A DNA stretch of 5,768 nucleotides, taken from CAIOZW01 sp049317725. Lineage in GTDB: Bacteria; Acidobacteriota; Blastocatellia; RBC074. Both the position numbers and the translations under genes were made by a program. Below the pieces are notes generated by a model. It was not told the origin of the DNA. It saw only the letters and a program-made list of their open reading frames with translations, and did no database searches. The stretch's first letter is position 1. Each line of letters begins with the position of its first letter. Positions 1 to 5,768 of this stretch are shown piece after piece. The stretch is from assembly GCA_049317725.1 (NCBI GenBank), contig JBMOHS010000219.1:1-5768 (forward strand), read 5' to 3'.

Positions 1-264
1 TTCTTCGCGTCTTCGCGGCTTCGCGTGAGATTCTTCCGTCGCGTCCCGGCGCTTCCGGGCGAGATGTATCCCCGGTCACCGAGACAACTCACTCCGCGAC
101 TTCCTCCTCTGACATTCTTCGCGTCTTCGCGGCTTCGCGTGAGATTCTTCCGTCGCGTCCCGGCGCTTCAGGGCGAGACGTGTCCCCGGTCACCGAGACA
201 ACTCACTCCGCGACTTCCTCCTCCGACATTCTTGGCGGCTTCGCGGCTTCGCGTGAGATTCTTC
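1..264. repeat. 114-bp tandem repeat array, 2 full copies plus a partial third
   Basis: Copy 1 is 1-114, copy 2 is 115-228, and a 36-bp partial copy runs 229-264. Copies 1 and 2 differ at only four positions of the unit (56, 65, 68 and 110), so they are about 96% identical. The partial copy differs at unit positions 6 and 10. Each unit opens with an 8-bp sub-repeat (CTTCGCGT, CTTCGCGG, CTTCGCGT) followed by GAGATTCTTC. Copy 1 also holds a small stem-loop, CCCGG at 45-49 with CCGGG at 55-59, which the position-56 change weakens in copy 2. After the array, GTGAGAT recurs at 253, 275 and 289 in decaying form. Read in reverse, the opening segment resembles the ACGCAAAG-type short dispersed repeats I recall from several bacterial phyla; that comparison is from memory. 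The array starts at the window edge, so its full length is unknown. Confidence 0.9.
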
Positions 265-626
265 TCGACCTTGCGTGAGATCTTACCCGTGAGATCCTTC
301 CCTGCCGTTCAGATCTTCCTGCCGCACATGAAAAATCCCGAATCTTTCCCAGGGGAGATTACCATGGGGCTGGGCGAAGGCGGAATGGACGGACAGCGGG
401 AGTGGAATCAAGGTGGAAATTCCGTTTGCGAAGGGGGGAATCGAGAGAGTATTCTTTCAATTTCACGATTCCGGCAGGTGAAACGGCAACTGCGAGCCAG
501 CTCTGACTCCAGTTGAGGAGAGACATTCGAGGAGCCTGCGGGAGAAATCAGACCAAAAGCAGACAGGCATTAAACAGACATCTGGCAAACGTCAGGCAAA
601 CGTCAGGAAGAAGGGATAGCGAGGAC
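265..626. other. Non-coding stretch upstream of the [2Fe-2S] gene
   Basis: I see no convincing gene here. An inverted repeat, GGAATCG at 437-443 and CGATTCC at 466-472 with a 22-nt spacer, could be an operator or a weak stem-loop; no T-tract follows it. A 50-codon frame at 364-516 starts with ATG after AGGGGAG (350-356), but its product is of low complexity and resembles nothing I know. A promoter for the gene at 627 should lie in this stretch, but no good -35/-10 pair could be identified by eye. Confidence 0.6.
584..605 (+). repeat. Two exact 11-bp tandem repeats, GGCAAACGTCA
   Basis: GGCAAACGTCA occurs at 584-594 and again without a gap at 595-605, followed by GG. The 11-bp period is close to one turn of B-DNA, so two bound proteins would sit on the same face. 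The pair ends 21 bp before the ATG at 627, which would suit a repressor site or a leader-RNA element. This regulatory role is inferred from position and periodicity only. A chance slippage duplication is the alternative. Confidence 0.75.
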
Positions 627-1610
627 ATGGCGACAAATCCGACGGTTTTGGAGACAGTACTGAGCGAGTGGACAGACAGCGACTGGGCGAAGTTGGTCGA
701 CGAGTTGGGACAGGCGATGCACGAAGTGGACCGGACGGCGACGAGGATCTGGTTCTCGTTCTTTCCGGTCAAGCTCTACCGGGCCTTGAGTACGGCGGAA
801 GACCCGGAGGCGGTCGCAAAGAAGTTGATCCTCAAGGGGCAGTACTGGTTGAAGGACCAGATCGATCAGTCGGCGGAGTTCCTCTACGGGTATCGGTACT
901 GGCCGCAGGTCCGGGCGGAGGTGGCAGCAGCGGCGGCGAAATTCAAGGAGGGGGAGACGGTTGCGGGAGCGATCCGATCGGTCGCGGCGACCGTGGCGGC
1001 GCAGGTCAAGGTGCCGGAGTCGCTCGTGTTGGGGATCACGGCCGTTGGATTCGGGACGCTCCAGCAGGTGGGCTTGGCGACATTGGCGCAACCGGCGCAG
1101 CCCGGGACGTATGGGAAAGGGTGGAAGCAGTCTCCGGAAGCGATCGTCGCGCGTCGTCGGGAGGATGACAAGCCGGGGCTCTTCGGGTTTCTCAAGTCGG
1201 TCGACAAGCAGTTCAGCGTCACCTTCCGTGAGCAGGAGCCAGGCTGTTCGTTCAAAGTGGTCAACACGCAGGACGTGACGATGGCGGCGGCGGCGGATCA
1301 GCGGGATTGGCACACCAAGGACGGACGGTGCCGCCCGAAGGAGGGGCCGATTCCGGTCGAGTGTCGGACGGCGGCCTGTGGGACGTGCTGGGTGGGCGTG
1401 CTCTCCCCGACCGAAAAGATCTCTCCCCCGAACGACCGCGAGATCAATCGCTGGGTCTATTTTGGATACGAAGGTTTCAATGGAGAGGCCAATTCACCGG
1501 TCCGGCTGGCGTGTCAGCTCAAGGCCTATGGCAACATCACGATCGTCATTCCGCCCTGGCACGGCCTGATCGGCAAGCTGAACGAGAAGGAGAAGGCGCA
1601 AGGAGCCTGA
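627..1610 (+). CDS. [2Fe-2S] ferredoxin-domain protein with unknown helical N-terminal domain
   Basis: A 327-residue protein without signal peptide, probably a cytosolic electron carrier or redox subunit. The C-terminal part (about 195-312) is a plant-type ferredoxin domain: it opens with the strand FSVTF (196-200), has the cluster loop C246-x4-C251-x2-C254 in CRTAACGTC, and a fourth ligand C296 in VRLACQLKAYG. The third and fourth ligands are separated by 41 residues, longer than the roughly 29 usual in plant-type ferredoxins. Cys207 and Cys235 are extra. The first 190 residues are predicted mostly helical, with an aromatic segment (RIWFSFFPVKLYRAL, 40-54), an alanine-rich stretch (about 98-126) and a mildly hydrophobic segment (132-153); I recognise no family there. 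The ATG at 627 is preferred because the 38 codons upstream in frame (from TTG at 513) are arginine-rich and run through the 11-bp repeats. Its ribosome site is mediocre: AAGGG at 611-615 or a too-close GAGG at 621-624. The acylase gene follows after 79 bp on the same strand and could be co-transcribed. The physiological partner is unknown. Confidence 0.88.
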   Translation: MATNPTVLETVLSEWTDSDWAKLVDELGQAMHEVDRTATRIWFSFFPVKLYRALSTAEDPEAVAKKLILKGQYWLKDQIDQSAEFLYGYRYWPQVRAEVAAAAAKFKEGETVAGAIRSVAATVAAQVKVPESLVLGITAVGFGTLQQVGLATLAQPAQPGTYGKGWKQSPEAIVARRREDDKPGLFGFLKSVDKQFSVTFREQEPGCSFKVVNTQDVTMAAAADQRDWHTKDGRCRPKEGPIPVECRTAACGTCWVGVLSPTEKISPPNDREINRWVYFGYEGFNGEANSPVRLACQLKAYGNITIVIPPWHGLIGKLNEKEKAQGA

Positions 1611-1615
1611 TCTGC

Positions 1616-1649
1616 GGCGGTGCCATCCCGCCAAATCAGAAGAGGCGGG
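1616..1649 (+). other. Two mutually exclusive GC-rich stem-loops between the [2Fe-2S] and acylase genes
   Basis: The segment CCCGCC at 1627-1632 can pair either backwards (GGCGG 1616-1620 with CCGCC 1628-1632, 7-nt loop) or forwards (CCCGCC 1627-1632 with GGCGGG 1644-1649, 11-nt loop). The downstream sequence is TTCAAGC, not a T-tract, so this is not a standard intrinsic terminator. It could lessen read-through or protect the upstream mRNA end. In GC-rich DNA such short stems also arise by chance. Confidence 0.4.
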
Positions 1650-1680
1650 TTCAAGCAAACAACAGGATGTCGGTCAAATG

Positions 1681-1686
1681 GGAGGG
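1681..1686 (+). promoter_or_regulatory. Ribosome binding site (GGAGGG) that favours the acylase start at 1690
   Basis: GGAGGG lies 3 nt before the ATG at 1690 and directly after an in-frame ATG at 1678. The 1690 spacing is short but the match to the 16S tail is strong. The 1678 ATG has only AGGA (1663-1666) some 11 nt away. The two starts differ by four residues (MGGS) and give the same signal peptide core. Confidence 0.5.
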
Positions 1687-1689
1687 TCG

Positions 1690-4058
<2,369 letters not shown>

Positions 4059-4080
<22 letters not shown>

Positions 4081-5324
4081 CCTTTGCGGGCGCGGACGAC
4101 GGCATCCGGGAGGCTGACCTTGACGCGGATCGTGCGATAGGTCCCATCGCGTCGGGTGTTGGTCGGATAGTAGCGCAGGGCGTACTGATTGCGCAGCTCG
4201 TCGGCGATGAGGGCGAAGGTGTTGGCGAGACTGCCGAGAGACGGGGCGATATGGAAGCGCCCTCCAGTCGCTTCGGCCAACCCTTCAAGGTATTCCCGTC
4301 CACGGCTGATCTCCTCTTGGCGCTGGCCCGGCATCGGCTGTCCTGTCCCTGGCCACTGTGGAGCGGTGAGGGGCCAGCGACCGGGAGGAAAGCGGGGCCC
4401 GGGAAAGAAGATGGGAGGGGTTCTCCGTGAGCGGCCCCCTCCCGGATAGCCTCCCCCAAAGAAGGTCTGGGGTTGGTACCAGATGGGATAGAAGAGGACA
4501 CCCGACTCTTCGGCACGGGCAATGGTCGCCTCTCCCGTTGATCGCTTCCCCATCGAATCGATCCCATCCGAAAAGAGGACGATCGCCTTGCGCCCCTCAA
4601 TCGATTGAAACCGGCGTAACGCAAAGTCGACGGCACTGTAGATGCGCGTCCCTCCCCCTCCACGAATCCCCCGAATCGCGTCATAGAGAACCATCCGATC
4701 CTGGCTGAAGTCACACTCGACATTGACCCGATTGGCAAAGGTCGCAACCATCACCTGATCGTCTGGACGGAGTTGGCGAACAAACTCCATCGCGGCCCCC
4801 TGGATCTCATCGAGATGATCGCGGACGCTACCCGACGTATCGATCAGCAGGATGACGTGGAAGGGGACCGACTCGCTCAGCAAAGCGTCGATCCGCTGCT
4901 CGACATTGTCTTCGTAGAGGCGGAAATGCGACTGGCGAAGGTTGGAGATGGGCCGGCCTGCCCGGTTGATGACGGTCAGCGGAATACTGACCATGGTCGT
5001 ATCGAGCCGGATCGTGCCGTCATCGGTAACGCTGACCGGCGTCGGATCGGGTTCGTCGATTGGCGCGGACTCTGCTGCTTCTGGAGTGGCGGGAGGCAGG
5101 GACGGGGAGGACGGAGTGGGTGCAGGAGCGGCGGGGGGAGGGGGCGCGGACGGGGGACGGACTGGACGGCGCCCCGACTGGGCCATCGCGGCCATGGTCA
5201 ACGCCAGCAGAACGATCCCGCTCCCGCAGCAGAGGCGCCAGGAGAACTCCCAGCGTGGGTGTCTCGATGGTCGGGCAACGCCCGGAGTCTTCCCTCTCTC
5301 TTGAATTGTTGCGTCGGTCTTCAT
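4059..5324 (-). CDS. Exported VWFA-related Acidobacterial domain protein (TIGR03436-like)
   Basis: A 421-residue protein, probably secreted or periplasmic, with a von Willebrand A fold that binds a partner through a divalent metal. In order: a long basic N-region, a hydrophobic segment (about 31-48, likely cut after AMA at Ala48), a Pro/Ala-rich linker (51-95), a beta-rich segment (108-150) containing FRLYEDN, then the VWA domain (about 154-283) with its end at about 338-418. The metal site is complete: DTSGS (Asp162, Ser164, Ser166), Thr226 in GGGGTRIYSA and Asp253 in FSDGID. A Gly/Pro-rich insert of about 55 residues (284-337) interrupts the C-terminal half of the VWA region. The C-terminal LRNQYALRYYPTN motif (about 377-389) is typical of this family. 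The start at 5324 is chosen over an in-frame ATG at 5363 because GGGAGGAG sits 5 nt before it. The domain is strongly expanded in Acidobacteriota, which supports the taxonomic inference. Its ligand is unknown and it is probably transcribed alone. Confidence 0.93.
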
Positions 5325-5329
5325 CTGAT

Positions 5330-5337
5330 CTCCTCCC
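5330..5337 (-). promoter_or_regulatory. Strong ribosome binding site (GGGAGGAG) for the VWA gene
   Basis: On the minus strand GGGAGGAG is followed by ATCAG and then ATG at 5324-5322, a near-ideal Shine-Dalgarno site with 5-nt spacing. It settles the start of the VWA gene and leaves the 13 codons above it untranslated. Confidence 0.85.
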
Positions 5338-5703
5338 GGTGAACCTGCGTGGAGCCGTGCCATTCTCAGCGCGAGGAACGATCCGGGTGATGCTTTCTTG
5401 CGCCACGGATGATCTGTACAGTCTGGTTTTCTCTGTCTCCACGGGGAATTCTCCCTCTCTTTGGCGGAAAATGGAGCAAGCTCAACCTGTCACCGAAATC
5501 TGTTGGCCGGGGGTGACGTCTCTTTTTTGAGTCAACTGACTTTTTTACTTGCGGAAAGAGCCAGCTGACGTAGTCTACAACCGAAGGTACGAAAGGTGTG
5601 GGAAAGGCAAAGGGAAGAAGATTGACCAATTTTTCTTGCGCAAACCAGACGACGACGTATCCATTATCGAAAAACATTGACCCGAGATAAGCCCGAATCG
5701 TAA
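5338..5703. other. Non-coding upstream region of the VWA gene
   Basis: No convincing gene is seen. The part at about 5521-5700 is visibly richer in A and T than the genes. It contains a short palindrome AGTCAACTGACT (5530-5541) flanked on both sides by runs of six T, the related octamers CAACTGAC (5533-5540) and CAGCTGAC (5562-5569), and TGACGT at 5514-5519 and 5566-5571. The VWA promoter should lie here on the minus strand. A weak -10-like TACAGA occurs near 5413-5418 but lacks a clear -35. A 103-codon minus-strand frame (5366-5677) has no ribosome site and is not believed. Confidence 0.6.
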
Positions 5704-5768
5704 TTACTCACGAAGAAGAAGGTCGGGAAGTGGGCCGGGCCAACCAGCAATCAACGTCAGAACGGAAG
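5704..5768 (-). CDS. Possible C-terminal end of an unidentified gene cut by the window edge
   Basis: One minus-strand frame is open from the right edge to a TAA at 5706-5704 and reads SVLTLIAGWPGPLPDLLLRE, which looks protein-like. Twenty open codons happen by chance often, so this is a weak call. If real, the gene lies upstream of the VWA gene on the same strand with a gap of about 380 bp. No terminator hairpin was found after it. A competing reading on the plus strand is a GTG at 5730 preceded by AGAAGG, open for 13 codons to the edge. Confidence 0.2.
   Translation of the reverse strand, partial: SVLTLIAGWPGPLPDLLLRE

Noticed and set aside
1..264. CRISPR array
   Set aside because: The copies are contiguous and alike along the whole 114 bp, with no variable spacers between conserved repeats.
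25..516. 163-codon plus-strand frame containing a 38-residue tandem repeat
   Set aside because: It begins at a GTG inside the 114-bp DNA repeat without a ribosome site. Its Arg/Pro-rich repeat is explained by the repeat period being divisible by three.
513..626. N-terminal extension of the [2Fe-2S] protein from a TTG at 513
   Set aside because: The extra 38 residues are Arg-rich and run through the 11-bp tandem repeats. The ATG at 627 begins a more protein-like sequence.
5325..5363. VWA protein start at the upstream ATG (5363)
   Set aside because: The ATG at 5324 has a near-perfect Shine-Dalgarno site, which would fall inside the coding sequence if 5363 were used.
5366..5677. 103-codon minus-strand frame with a hydrophobic N-terminus
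   Set aside because: There is no ribosome site before its ATG, the second half is Arg/Lys/His-rich low-quality sequence, and it occupies the expected VWA promoter region.
5677..5706. TTGACC followed 18 bp later by TAATTA as a plus-strand promoter
   Set aside because: The -10 part matches the consensus at too few positions and no supported plus-strand gene follows inside the window.

Overview
This GC-rich bacterial window most likely comes from an Acidobacteriota genome. The main evidence is the minus-strand gene at 4059-5324. It has the architecture of the 'VWFA-related Acidobacterial domain' family (TIGR03436): signal peptide, proline-rich linker, a short beta-rich segment ending in an LYEDN-type motif, then a von Willebrand A domain with an intact metal site. 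The lineage below phylum cannot be fixed from sequence alone.

Layout from left to right. Positions 1-264 hold a tandem repeat with a 114-bp period (two full copies and a partial third) that probably continues beyond the left edge. Positions 265-626 have no convincing gene; they carry one inverted repeat, one weak 50-codon frame and, just before the next gene, two exact copies of an 11-bp repeat. Positions 627-1610 (+) encode a 327-residue cytosolic protein with a C-terminal plant-type [2Fe-2S] ferredoxin domain and an unrecognised helical N-terminal domain of about 190 residues. After a 79-bp gap with two mutually exclusive GC-rich stem-loops, 1690-4080 (+) encodes a secreted Ntn-hydrolase of the penicillin acylase / AHL acylase family with its self-cleavage site and catalytic residues preserved. 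Its last 22 bp overlap tail-to-tail with the convergent VWA gene (4059-5324, minus). Positions 5325-5768 are the VWA gene's upstream region plus a possible gene end at the right edge.

The acylase and the VWA protein are both predicted to be exported. The acylase should hydrolyse an amide bond of an acylated small molecule in the periplasm or outside the cell. The VWA protein is probably a metal-dependent binding module. The ferredoxin-like protein is cytosolic, so sharing a strand with the acylase does not by itself show a shared pathway. No mobile element, CRISPR array, tRNA or rRNA was recognised. No clearly new multi-gene system is visible. The most unusual items are the N-terminal domain of the [2Fe-2S] protein and the repeats in the left-hand non-coding region.
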